A stretch of DNA of 64,000 nt, taken from an uncultured Clostridium sp. GTDB lineage: Bacteria > Bacillota > Clostridia > TANB77 > CAG-508. The position numbers were made by a program, and so were the translations under genes. Positions 1 through 7,991 of this stretch are shown here, one piece after another. A model generated the notes under the pieces. That model saw only the letters and a list, made by a program, of their open reading frames with translations, was not told the origin of the DNA and did no database searches. Every line of letters starts with the position of its first letter. Positions within the stretch are counted from its first letter, which is position 1. The stretch covers positions 8,304 through 72,303 of the forward strand of contig USMK01000006.1 of the NCBI GenBank assembly GCA_900555835.1, given 5' to 3'.

Positions 1-500
1 ATATGGGATTTGATGTAATAAACGAACTTGCAAAAGAATATGAAATAGAAGTAAGTAGAAACAAATTTGATGGATTATATGGCTCTGGAATTATTGAAAA
101 CGAAAAGGTTATTTTGCTAAAACCGCAAACATTTATGAACAATAGTGGAGAAAGCATTGTTCAATTTAAAGAATTTTATAAACTAGAAGACAGCCAAATT
201 CTAGTAATTTCAGATGATATTGAGCTGGAACCAGGGAATATAAGAATAAAAAGAAAAGGAAGTGCTGGCTCTCATAATGGATTAAAATCAGTAGTTTATT
301 GCCTAAAAAATGAGGACTTTCCAAGAGTAAGAGTAGGAGTAGGCAAACCTGCCCCAGAGACAGACTTGGTAGAACATGTTATAGGTCATGTAGAAGAAGA
401 CGAATACGAAAAATTGCAAGAAGGCGTAAAAAATGCCAAAGATGCGGTTATAACAATTTTAAAGCAAAACATAGATGTGGCTATGAATAAATATAATTAA
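1..500 (+). CDS. pth: Peptidyl-tRNA hydrolase, 5' end missing
   Basis: Peptidyl-tRNA hydrolase releases peptides from stalled peptidyl-tRNAs in the cytoplasm. The window opens inside the gene: the first two bases complete a codon (probably Asn) before MGFDVI, matching the family's RHNxGF motif, so the catalytic His lies just outside. Downstream family blocks are intact: LLKPQTFMNNSG, a conserved ISDD aspartate, and GSAGSHNGLKS followed by FPRVRVGVGKP. About 165 of the usual 185-190 residues are present. It is followed after 12 bases by an RNase E/G-like gene on the same strand, so they are probably cotranscribed. Confidence 0.95.
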   Translation, partial: MGFDVINELAKEYEIEVSRNKFDGLYGSGIIENEKVILLKPQTFMNNSGESIVQFKEFYKLEDSQILVISDDIELEPGNIRIKRKGSAGSHNGLKSVVYCLKNEDFPRVRVGVGKPAPETDLVEHVIGHVEEDEYEKLQEGVKNAKDAVITILKQNIDVAMNKYN

Positions 501-512
501 GGATTGAAAATA

Positions 513-1688
513 ATGCAAGAAATAATAATAAACAAAACTGAAAATTTAAAAAGAATAATGCTATTACAAGATGGAAAACTTGTGGAATACTATGAAGAAA
601 AATCAGAATATAAAAGACTAGAAGGAAACATATATCTAGGTAAAATAAGAAATATTCTTCCAGGGATACAAGCAGCTTTTGTGGATATTGGAGAAGGCAA
701 GAACACATTCATACAAGTAAAAGACCTTATGCCAAAACAAGACCAAACCAAAGAAACAACGGTCCAAATAAAAGACATAAAGGAAATAGCTAAACCAGGA
801 ATGAATATAATAGTACAGGTAAAAAAAGATGCTAGTTTATCAAAAGGTGCAAGAGTTTCCACGCATATTAGTTTAACTGGAAAATACATAGTATTTATGC
901 CAGAAACAGATATAATAACAATATCTAAAAAGATAGAAAATGAAGGAAAAAAAATAAAGCTAAAAGAAGAAGTACAAAAACTATTGCCTAAAAACACAGG
1001 AGCAATAATTAGAACATCAGCAGAAAATGTTGATATAAACGAAATAGAGGACGAAATAAACAGTTTAAACAATGAATGGAACAAAATAAAAAAACAAGCA
1101 ACAGAAAATAACGAAATACAACTGCTATATAAAGTAGAAAGCATAGAAAGTAAAATAATAAAAGATACTTTAAGCCAAGAAATATCTAAAATTACAGTAG
1201 ACGACGAAGAAGAATTAAATGCAATAAATAAAATATTAGAAAATTTGAAACAAGAAAAAAATATCAAGCTAGAAAAAGTAGAAAATGCCTTAGATAAATA
1301 TAGCTTAGAAACACAAATCGAAAAAATGGGACACAGAAAAGTATACTTAAAATGTGGAGGGTTTATAACAATAGATAAAACCGAGGCACTAACTGCAATA
1401 GATGTAAATTCAGGCAAATACACAGGAAAAGAAAATCAAGAAGCAACTATATTAAAAGTAAACGAAGAAGCAACAATAGAAATTGCAAAACAGCTAAGAT
1501 TAAGAGATATAGACGGAATAATAATAATAGACTATATAGACATGAAATTAGAGGAAAGTAAAAAAGAAATACAAGAATTACTAAAAAAAGAAATAAAACA
1601 AGACAGGTCAAAAATTCAAATATTAGAATTTACAAAATTAAACTTGCTAGAACTAACAAGAAAGCATATGTTTAGTAATAAAATCTAA
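513..1688 (+). CDS. rng: RNase E/G family endoribonuclease, short form
   Basis: Single-strand-specific endoribonuclease of the RNase E/G (CafA) family, acting in RNA processing and turnover. The N-terminal S1-like part (YLGKIRNILPGIQAAFVDIG) and the catalytic aspartates (TEALTAIDVNSGK and IIIIDYIDM) are visible. The ORF can be read from TTG at 504, but AAGG at 499-502 sits about 10 bases before ATG 513, which I prefer. At about 391 residues it is short: it stops just after the LNLLELTRKH block, where RNase E/G normally continues into the CPxCxG zinc-link and small domain. Typical RNase G is about 490 residues. A truncated but expressed clostridial variant is likely, because a BofA-like gene with its own AGGAGG follows immediately. 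Confidence 0.85.
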   Translation: MQEIIINKTENLKRIMLLQDGKLVEYYEEKSEYKRLEGNIYLGKIRNILPGIQAAFVDIGEGKNTFIQVKDLMPKQDQTKETTVQIKDIKEIAKPGMNIIVQVKKDASLSKGARVSTHISLTGKYIVFMPETDIITISKKIENEGKKIKLKEEVQKLLPKNTGAIIRTSAENVDINEIEDEINSLNNEWNKIKKQATENNEIQLLYKVESIESKIIKDTLSQEISKITVDDEEELNAINKILENLKQEKNIKLEKVENALDKYSLETQIEKMGHRKVYLKCGGFITIDKTEALTAIDVNSGKYTGKENQEATILKVNEEATIEIAKQLRLRDIDGIIIIDYIDMKLEESKKEIQELLKKEIKQDRSKIQILEFTKLNLLELTRKHMFSNKI

Positions 1689-1702
1689 AAGGAGGAAAAA
1701 CA

Positions 1703-1963
1703 ATGGATTTATCAGTAGTATTACCATTTTTAGGAGCCTTATTAGTACTTTATATAATATTAAAAGTATTAGCTCTACCAGTAAAAATAATAATTAAATT
1801 ATTAATAAATGGGTTAATCGGAGGAGCAATAATTTTTGCCATAAACTATATTGGCGCAGGATTTGTATTTGTATTACCATTAGAATGGTGGTCAGCAATA
1901 TTAGTAGGAATTTTAGGAATACCAGGAGCAATAATATTAGTAATTATTCAATTCTTTATGTAA
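1703..1963 (+). CDS. BofA-family small membrane protein
   Basis: An 86-residue, almost entirely hydrophobic protein with two to three membrane segments. The C-terminal pattern (ILVGILGIPGAIILVIIQF) matches the pro-sigma-K processing inhibitor BofA family, which in Bacillus holds the SpoIVFB protease inactive in the mother-cell membrane. AGGAGG lies 6-7 bases before the ATG. It lies between an RNase E/G gene and an acyl-CoA ligase in the same direction, so it is probably part of one operon. Membership in the family is well supported; a sporulation role here is inferred. Confidence 0.75.
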   Translation: MDLSVVLPFLGALLVLYIILKVLALPVKIIIKLLINGLIGGAIIFAINYIGAGFVFVLPLEWWSAILVGILGIPGAIILVIIQFFM

Positions 1964-1993
1964 AAAATCAATTTATACGAGGAGATTTGTTAT

Positions 1994-3682
1994 ATGAAAA
2001 AAGATGTAAACGAATTTAACAAAATTCAAAAATTTGATAGTATTAGAGAAATGATGCAACTAGCAGAAAAACAAGCAGGAGACAAAATTGCATTTGAATT
2101 TAGAAACGAAAAAAACAAAGAAAATATAATAAAAATTACATACAAAGAATTTCAAAATGATACAAACTACTTAGGAACAGCATTATCCACAATAAATATG
2201 CTAAAAAATCATATTGCAATAATTGGAGAAAACAGCTATAAATGGATAACTGTGTATTTAACTGTACTAAAAACCAATGGTGTATTTGTTCCAATTGACA
2301 AAGAATTGCCATACAAAGACATTGTAAATTTACTAAAAAATAGCGATAGTGAAGTGCTATTTTATTCTGAAAAATTTGAAAAATACATAGAACAATTCCA
2401 AAAAGACTTACCAAATATAAAATATTATATTGGATTAAATAGAGAAGAAGAAAATGGAAATATATTATCATATGAGAAATTCAAAAACTTAGGAAAAGAA
2501 AAATTAGATGCAGGAAACAAAGACTATGTGAATCTAAAAAGCGAAGGAACAGACAAACTTAGAATGTTGGTATACACATCTGGTACAACAGGTGTGGCAA
2601 AAGGCGTTATGCTATCTGAACATAATTTAGTAAGTAGTGTATATTATGGCTTACAAGTCGCAGATGTAGAAACAAAATGCTTATCAGTACTTCCATACCA
2701 TCACACATATGAGGCGGTTTCTGGCATTTTAGTAGGAATTCACTATCATGTAACAATTTGTATAAATGATAGCCTAAAAAATGTCCAAAAAAATCTACAA
2801 TTATACAAACCAGACTACATATACCTAGTACCAGCCTTTACAGAAGTATTTTACAAAAATATATGGAGCAAAGTAAGAAAAGAAGGCAAAGAAAATGGAC
2901 TAAAATTCCTAATAAAACTAAGTAACTTCCTAAGAAAATTAGGAATAGACAAAAGAAAGCAACTATTCAAATCAATACACCAAGCATTTGGAGGAAACCT
3001 ATATCAACTTGTAGTAGGTGGAGCTCCAATAAGACCAGAAATAGGCAAATTCTTTAATGATATAGGAATAATGCTATTAAACGGATATGGTATAACAGAA
3101 TGTTCGCCACTTGTTAGCGTAAATAGAAAAAATTACAATAATGATCCAGCAACAGTAGGTGTAATATTGCCATGTTGCAAAGTAGAAATACGAAATAAAA
3201 ACGAAGAAGGAGATGGCGAAATTTGGGTAAAAGGCGACATTGTAATGATGGGCTATTACAAAGAACCAGAAAAAACAGCCAAAGTCCTAGTAGACGGCTG
3301 GTTTAACACCGAAGACTACGGAAGAATAAACGAAAAAGGACAATTAGTCATAAATGGCAGAAAGAAAAACGTAATAGTGCTAAACAATGGCAAAAACATA
3401 TATCCAGAAGAAATAGAAAACTATATATCAGGTATTCCATATGTACAAGAAGTAATAGTAAAATCAACTAAAACCAAAAACGGCGAAGAAACATCCCTAT
3501 GTGCAGAAGTATACCTAAACCCAGAAAAAACAGCTGAAATGAACCAAACAGACCTAGAAACAACCCTAAAAAAAGACATCAACAACGCCACAAAAGAACT
3601 ACCATCATACAAGCACATAAAGCAAATTGTTATAAGAGAGAACGAGTTCGATAAGACTACAACTAATAAGATAAAGAGATAA
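1994..3682 (+). CDS. AMP-forming acyl-CoA synthetase (long-chain fatty-acid CoA ligase type)
   Basis: ANL-superfamily enzyme activating a carboxylic acid as acyl-AMP and transferring it to CoA. The P-loop-like motif YTSGTTGVAKGV lies near residue 193, NGYGITECSP near 365, DGWFNTEDYG near 434 and INGRKKNVIVLNNGKNIYP near 454, all canonical. The length of 562 fits. The N-terminal part and motif spacing resemble long-chain fatty-acid ligases, but substrate cannot be read from sequence. RBS GAGGAG precedes the ATG; a strong intrinsic terminator follows at 3783. Confidence 0.88.
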   Translation: MKKDVNEFNKIQKFDSIREMMQLAEKQAGDKIAFEFRNEKNKENIIKITYKEFQNDTNYLGTALSTINMLKNHIAIIGENSYKWITVYLTVLKTNGVFVPIDKELPYKDIVNLLKNSDSEVLFYSEKFEKYIEQFQKDLPNIKYYIGLNREEENGNILSYEKFKNLGKEKLDAGNKDYVNLKSEGTDKLRMLVYTSGTTGVAKGVMLSEHNLVSSVYYGLQVADVETKCLSVLPYHHTYEAVSGILVGIHYHVTICINDSLKNVQKNLQLYKPDYIYLVPAFTEVFYKNIWSKVRKEGKENGLKFLIKLSNFLRKLGIDKRKQLFKSIHQAFGGNLYQLVVGGAPIRPEIGKFFNDIGIMLLNGYGITECSPLVSVNRKNYNNDPATVGVILPCCKVEIRNKNEEGDGEIWVKGDIVMMGYYKEPEKTAKVLVDGWFNTEDYGRINEKGQLVINGRKKNVIVLNNGKNIYPEEIENYISGIPYVQEVIVKSTKTKNGEETSLCAEVYLNPEKTAEMNQTDLETTLKKDINNATKELPSYKHIKQIVIRENEFDKTTTNKIKR

Positions 3683-3782
3683 GAAATATTTGTCAATTTA
3701 GATTTGACAAACGTAATATAATATGATATTATTATATTACAAATAAATGAGCTTTGAATATCACTGTTGTTCAAAACATAGA

Positions 3783-3816
3783 AGTATGTGTACCTGCGAA
3801 TACACATACTTTTTTT
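3783..3816 (+). terminator. Intrinsic terminator after acyl-CoA ligase
   Basis: A perfect 10-bp stem, AGTATGTGTA / TACACATACT, with loop CCTGCGAA, runs into seven T's. It closes the ligase transcription unit. Confidence 0.9.
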
Positions 3817-3824
3817 ATATAAAA

Positions 3825-3852
3825 ATAGAGCAAGCTGCGAAACTTGCTCTAT
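3825..3852 (-). terminator. Intrinsic terminator of the small minus-strand gene
   Basis: A 10-bp perfect stem, ATAGAGCAAG / CTTGCTCTAT, is followed on the minus strand by TTTTTATAT. It lies 4 bases past the stop of the 44-codon gene at 3856-3990. Confidence 0.85.
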
Positions 3853-3855
3853 CGA

Positions 3856-3990
3856 CTATGTATTGCTACGGTTAGTCTTAGCTTTGTTGTTACTTTGCGT
3901 TTTTTGTTGTGCATGTTTCAAAATAAAATTTTTTTCTTTTTCTGCTAATAATTGTTCAACTAAATGCAAAATCAAATCACTGTTATTCAA
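3856..3990 (-). CDS. Small hypothetical protein, 44 aa, TTG start
   Basis: Not recognised. The reading frame begins MNNSDLILHLVEQLLAEKEK and continues with a Gln/Asn/Lys-rich tail. Support comes from context: AAAGGAGG lies 8 bases before the TTG, a GCTCT/AGAGC hairpin lies in the 5' leader (about 4010-4024), a TTGTCA/TATACA-like promoter lies about 4050-4075 on the minus strand, and a clean terminator follows the stop. It is divergent from the HNH gene, and the two look like one small acquired island. Confidence 0.5.
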   Translation of the reverse strand: MNNSDLILHLVEQLLAEKEKNFILKHAQQKTQSNNKAKTNRSNT

Positions 3991-4139
3991 AACAATAGCC
4001 TCCTTTCCGCTCTGAGAAAGAGCTAGCCTTTCTTATGCGTAAGGTTGTATATATATTACTACAATTTGACAAAAAATGCAATAAGAAATTTTGGAGTTTA
4101 TCAAAAAATAAGTAGTACCAAGCAATATCAGATATTTAC

Positions 4140-4168
4140 TTGACATAATGCACAAAATATAATATCAT
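4140..4168 (+). promoter_or_regulatory. Sigma-A promoter of the HNH gene
   Basis: TTGACA, a 17-base spacer and TATCAT lie 30 bases before the GGGAGG ribosome binding site of the 4199 gene. Confidence 0.75.
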
Positions 4169-4198
4169 ATATACATATTAAAGTAGGGAGGGATTACA

Positions 4199-4858
4199 AT
4201 GAATATTGTATTGCCTGAAAAATTTCATTATGAAGGCACACAGCGGAAAGGCTATGCAGAGGTAAAGGATAATCAGTTAATCATTTATGGAACAGTTCCA
4301 TTTAAAGATTTAATGTATTCTTTAACATATGCAATCTATGGCAAGGATAAATGCTATTTTTGTGGAAAACCTCTGGAAAATGAGGGGGCTACATTAGACC
4401 ATTTATACCCACAGGATTTAGGAGGACCTACTATTCCAAATAATATGGTTCCTGCTTGTGGTCACTGCAATAACGACAAATCCAATTTGACTTGTGAACA
4501 GTATCAAAAACTTGCTTCTCTTACTGATAAAAGAGAGATAAGAAAATTTAAAAGGGAAATTTATGACGAACGCGAGCTTTTGCGCAAAACACGGCAATAT
4601 GACATACCAGAAGAATGGCTTACAGATATAAAGCTTTCTACGGTTATTGTTGAGTTGTTTTTTGAAGAAAAGCCACGTGGTGCTAAATACCGAAATACTG
4701 CTGATTTTTACAAGAAATATGGATACTTTCAGCGACCTTTAATTGTGAATAAAAGCCATTATTTATTTAGTGGTTTTACAGAATTGATAGTAGCGAGATT
4801 GCTTAGCATGCAGAAAATTCCGGCCATTGTCCTTGACAATGTAAAAGTTGTACTTTAA
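4199..4858 (+). CDS. HNH endonuclease with a ParB-like C-terminal part
   Basis: A 219-residue protein with a zinc-bound HNH fold: CYFCG, DHLYPQDLGGP, then NNMVPACGHCNNDKS, giving paired CxxC motifs around the catalytic His. The last 45 residues (from PLIVNKSHYLFSGF) resemble the ParB/Srx N-terminal nuclease fold, which is an inference. Codon use differs from neighbours: CGG, CGC, CGT and GGC codons occur, including two in-frame CGG that native genes here avoid. It has its own promoter, RBS GGGAGG and terminator and sits between ligase and rimO, all pointing to horizontal gain. Confidence 0.75.
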   Translation: MNIVLPEKFHYEGTQRKGYAEVKDNQLIIYGTVPFKDLMYSLTYAIYGKDKCYFCGKPLENEGATLDHLYPQDLGGPTIPNNMVPACGHCNNDKSNLTCEQYQKLASLTDKREIRKFKREIYDERELLRKTRQYDIPEEWLTDIKLSTVIVELFFEEKPRGAKYRNTADFYKKYGYFQRPLIVNKSHYLFSGFTELIVARLLSMQKIPAIVLDNVKVVL

Positions 4859-4865
4859 TGTAAAA

Positions 4866-4897
4866 AATAGGCTTTGTACTTTCAAAGCCTATTTTAT
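4866..4897 (+). terminator. Terminator after HNH gene
   Basis: An 11-bp stem, AATAGGCTTTG / CAAAGCCTATT, with a 6-base loop is followed by a short T-rich tract. Confidence 0.75.
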
Positions 4898-4919
4898 ATA
4901 ATTATTTAGGAGGAAAAAA

Positions 4920-6215
4920 ATGAAAATAGGATTCATATCACTAGGATGTTCTAAGAATTTAGTAGATACAGAAATGATGATAGGACTTGCAAAAGAAAAT
5001 AATTTAGAAATAGTAAATGACGAAAAAGAAGCCGAAATAATAGTAATAAATACTTGTGGATTTATAGAAAGTGCAAAACAAGAGGCAATAAACACAATGC
5101 TAGAAATGGCTCAGTACAAGGAAAATGGAAAATGCAAATATTTAATAGCCACAGGTTGTTTAGTTCAAAGATATAAAAAAGAATTGCAAGAAAGCTTGCC
5201 AGAAGTAGATTTATTCATATCAATAGACGAATACAAAGATTTTGGTAATTTGATAGGAAAATTGATAAATCAAAAACTATATAAATTCGACCTAGAATAT
5301 GAAAATAGATATATTACAACAGGTGGACAAGTTGCTTACCTAAAAATAGCAGAAGGATGTAGTAATAGGTGTACATATTGTGCAATTCCATATATTCGTG
5401 GAGCATATGTAAGTAGAAAAATGGAAGATATTTTAGAAGAAGCAGAAAAGCTAAATAAAATGGGAATAAAAGAAATAATCGTAATAGCACAAGATACAAC
5501 TAAATACGGAATGGACATATATGGAAAATCTATGCTACCAGAATTACTAGAAAAATTGTGCGAGTTTGAAAGCTTCAAATGGATAAGATTTTTATATGCA
5601 TATCCAGAAACAGTAACAGACGAACTAATAAAAGTAGTAAAAGAAAATGATAAAATATGCAAATATTTCGATATTCCAATACAACATATTTCAAACACGG
5701 TTTTAAAAAGAATGAACAGAAGAACCACAGGAGAGCAAATAGAGGAGTTGATAGCAAAAATAAGAAAAGAAATACCAGATGCAATATTTAGAACTTCAAT
5801 AATTGTAGGCTTCCCAGGCGAAACAGAAGAAGACTTTGAAAAATTATATAAATTTATAGAAAAAACAAAATTTAATAAATTAGGAGTATTTGAATATTCA
5901 AAAGAAGATGGAACGCCAGCAGAAAAATTAAAAGAGCAAATTCCGACAAAAATAAAAAATCAAAGATGGAACAAAATTATGAGTCTGCAACAGAGAATTT
6001 CAGAAGAGTGCCTAAAAAAATATATAGGAAAAGAATTTGAAATTTTAGTAGAAAGAATAACAGACAAATATATAATAGGAAGAAGCAAAATGGATGTACC
6101 AGATATGGATGGGTTGGTATATTTAAAAAATGATAAAGACGTAAAAATAGGCGATTTTGTAACTGGTATTATAACAAGTGCAAAAGAATATGATTTAGTA
6201 GGAAGAATAAAATAA
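4920..6215 (+). CDS. rimO: Ribosomal protein S12 methylthiotransferase RimO
   Basis: Radical-SAM enzyme adding a methylthio group to the conserved aspartate of ribosomal protein S12. The start SLGCSKNLVDTE is diagnostic of RimO rather than MiaB. The auxiliary [4Fe-4S] ligands are Cys10, Cys46 and Cys80; the radical-SAM cluster ligands are Cys147, Cys151 and Cys154 (CxxxCxxC). A TRAM domain forms the C-terminus. The length of 431 is normal. AGGAGG lies 7 bases before the ATG. Confidence 0.96.
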   Translation: MKIGFISLGCSKNLVDTEMMIGLAKENNLEIVNDEKEAEIIVINTCGFIESAKQEAINTMLEMAQYKENGKCKYLIATGCLVQRYKKELQESLPEVDLFISIDEYKDFGNLIGKLINQKLYKFDLEYENRYITTGGQVAYLKIAEGCSNRCTYCAIPYIRGAYVSRKMEDILEEAEKLNKMGIKEIIVIAQDTTKYGMDIYGKSMLPELLEKLCEFESFKWIRFLYAYPETVTDELIKVVKENDKICKYFDIPIQHISNTVLKRMNRRTTGEQIEELIAKIRKEIPDAIFRTSIIVGFPGETEEDFEKLYKFIEKTKFNKLGVFEYSKEDGTPAEKLKEQIPTKIKNQRWNKIMSLQQRISEECLKKYIGKEFEILVERITDKYIIGRSKMDVPDMDGLVYLKNDKDVKIGDFVTGIITSAKEYDLVGRIK

Positions 6216-6220
6216 ACAAT

Positions 6221-6250
6221 AAAAAAGCAAGTCCAATAACTTGCTTTTTT
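6221..6250. terminator. Bidirectional terminator between rimO and carD-like gene
   Basis: The stem AAAAAAGCAAGT / ACTTGCTTTTTT with a 6-base loop has A/T tracts on both sides, so it can serve both convergent genes. Confidence 0.85.
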
Positions 6251-6257
6251 TGTAGTT

Positions 6258-6815
6258 CTAATTTACTGTTCCATCAAATGGAATAAATTTTTTAACAATA
6301 TTGTGATCTGCTTTATCGCTATGTTGGTATTCTGTAAAAGATGTTGTTAATGTAGTATCTAATAGATTTTCAACTTCGTCTTGTGAAGAATGTTCTGCTA
6401 AAACTAATTCACTAACAAGTATTTGTCTAGCATTTAATAACATTTTCTTTTCGCCAGTTGATAATCCTTTTTCCTTTTGCTTAAAGCTTAAATTTCTAAC
6501 TACATCTGCAACTTCGCAGATATCTCCACTCTTCATTTTTTCCATATTGTCTCTATATCTCTTGTTCCAATTCATAGACATCTCTGTGCTGTCATTCCCT
6601 AAAATTTTGAATACTTTATTTGCATCACTTTTATCTATAACACTTCTTACACCAATATCTTCTGCCTTGGCAGTAGGTACCATAACTTTTACTTCACCTG
6701 GCATTTTTAAAATGTAATAAGATTGTTTCTCTCCTAAAATATCTTTTTCTTCAATTGATTCAATAGTACCTGCACCGTGCATTGGGTATACTATTTTATC
6801 TCCAACATTGAACAT
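6258..6815 (-). CDS. CarD-family transcriptional regulator
   Basis: CarD/CdnL proteins bind the RNA polymerase beta lobe and stabilise open promoter complexes. The protein starts MFNVGDKIVYPMHGAG, the classic Tudor-like RNAP-interacting domain, and continues into a helical DNA-binding half (NWNKRYRDNMEKMKSGD onward). The frame is open further upstream, but AAAGGAG lies 7 bases before the ATG at 6815, so the upstream 13 codons are leader. The length of 185 is usual for clostridial CarD. Confidence 0.9.
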   Translation of the reverse strand: MFNVGDKIVYPMHGAGTIESIEEKDILGEKQSYYILKMPGEVKVMVPTAKAEDIGVRSVIDKSDANKVFKILGNDSTEMSMNWNKRYRDNMEKMKSGDICEVADVVRNLSFKQKEKGLSTGEKKMLLNARQILVSELVLAEHSSQDEVENLLDTTLTTSFTEYQHSDKADHNIVKKFIPFDGTVN

Positions 6816-6920
6816 AACTATGGCTCCTTTCAAAGTACAAATTTTATAAATCACACTATAATTATTATACTACAAAAATAACCATAAGTCAAAGGGAATT
6901 TTACATAAATTTTACAAAAA

Positions 6921-7382
6921 TTATTTACTGGTAGAACCAAAACCTCCTAGGCGCGCACCGGTTGCAGCGTCATCGTCAGTTGTTAAAAATTTATTAAAAA
7001 TACCCTGACCGATTGTATCACCTTTTGAAATTTTAACATCTGTATCGCTGAAATTATAAAAAGCAAACATAATGTGTCCATCATTATCTGGATTACCATA
7101 ATAATCGGAATCAATAACACCTATACTATTGCTAAGGACTAAACCTTTTTTCATAGGATTAGAACTTCTATTTGCTAAAATTAAAACTTCGTCTTCTTGG
7201 AAGAATGATTTTACACCTGTTTTTACAAGAACTGGTTTTGTTCCTGGTTTAAAACTTGGAATTACAACATCTTCTGCTGCCTCAAAATCATATCCTGCTG
7301 AGCATTTTGTTTTTCTAACTGGTAAGTTAATTCCAGCATTTTCAAAACCTTTTGCAATTTCAAATCCACGTAATTTTTCCAT
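6921..7382 (-). CDS. dut: dUTP diphosphatase
   Basis: Trimeric dUTPase hydrolysing dUTP to dUMP and pyrophosphate. All five motifs are recognisable: SAGYDF, ANRSSNPMKKGL, the uracil-binding GVIDSDYYGN, GQGIFNKF, and the C-terminal ARLGGFGST that closes over the active site. The length of 153 is typical. It is on the minus strand next to the CarD-like gene with a gap of about 100 bases. Confidence 0.95.
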   Translation of the reverse strand: MEKLRGFEIAKGFENAGINLPVRKTKCSAGYDFEAAEDVVIPSFKPGTKPVLVKTGVKSFFQEDEVLILANRSSNPMKKGLVLSNSIGVIDSDYYGNPDNDGHIMFAFYNFSDTDVKISKGDTIGQGIFNKFLTTDDDAATGARLGGFGSTSK

Positions 7383-7518
7383 AATACTACCTCTTTCTAA
7401 TATTTTAATAAACCTATTCTATATTAAAATTAAGCAAATATCAATAGTTTTTTGCATTATGAACAAAGTTGACATAAGATAAATACAATATAATAAGGGA
7501 CAAATAGGAGGGGACCTT

Positions 7519-7740
7519 ATGAAAAATTTAAATGATTTAAAACTTGGGGAAGAAGCCAGAATAAATAATATATGTTGCAACGAAACAATTGCAAGAAGAT
7601 TGATGGATTTGGGAATAGTTGAAAATACTAAAATAACGCCAATACTAAAAAGCCCATCAGGAAATCCGAGGGCTTATGAAGTAAGGGGGAGTGTGATTGC
7701 AATAAGGTGTGAGGAAGCTGAGAATATTGGGATAAAGTAG
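7519..7740 (+). CDS. feoA: FeoA-family ferrous iron transport protein
   Basis: A 73-residue SH3-like FeoA domain (LGEEARINNI, RRLMDLGIVENTKI, YEVRGSVIAIR), the cytoplasmic partner of the FeoB Fe(II) transporter. GGAGGGG precedes the ATG. Its usual partner feoB is not adjacent but begins about 5 kb downstream at 12723 in the same orientation, with accessory genes on both strands in between. Confidence 0.93.
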   Translation: MKNLNDLKLGEEARINNICCNETIARRLMDLGIVENTKITPILKSPSGNPRAYEVRGSVIAIRCEEAENIGIK

Positions 7741-7785
7741 GATGCAGGAGCAGGAAAAAAACGCAGCCAGAGTTAGTGCTTGTCC

Positions 7786-7941
7786 GTGAAAAAACCAAAT
7801 ATAAAATTTAAAAAGTCTCCGTTCTCCAAGGCGTTTATGTTTAGCACAGGAATTACTTGGAGATACACACTAGGCTGGCCTGCCTAGTGAAAGTTCGTAA
7901 GGTCGAACTCGATTTTTAAATTTTATATTTGGTTTTTTCAC
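7786..7941. repeat. Structured element bounded by 29-bp perfect inverted repeats
   Basis: Bases 7786-7814 (beginning GTGAAAAAACCAAAT) are the exact reverse complement of 7913-7941. The 98 bases between fold into further perfect hairpins: CTCCAAG/CTTGGAG, CACTAGGC/GCCTAGTG and AGTTCG/CGAACT. No ORF lies inside. It could be a MITE-like mobile element or a structured RNA. It lies directly after feoA, at the start of the insertion that separates feoA from feoB. No clear target duplication is visible. Confidence 0.8.
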
Positions 7942-7991
7942 TTAGTTAGTTTAATGCCTTTTCCATTGTTGGTTTGATTTAGTTTGAGATT

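Noticed and set aside
5314..5784. Long minus-strand frames opposite rimO
   Set aside because: Leu/Ile/Phe/His-rich shadows of an AT-rich coding strand without ribosome binding sites.
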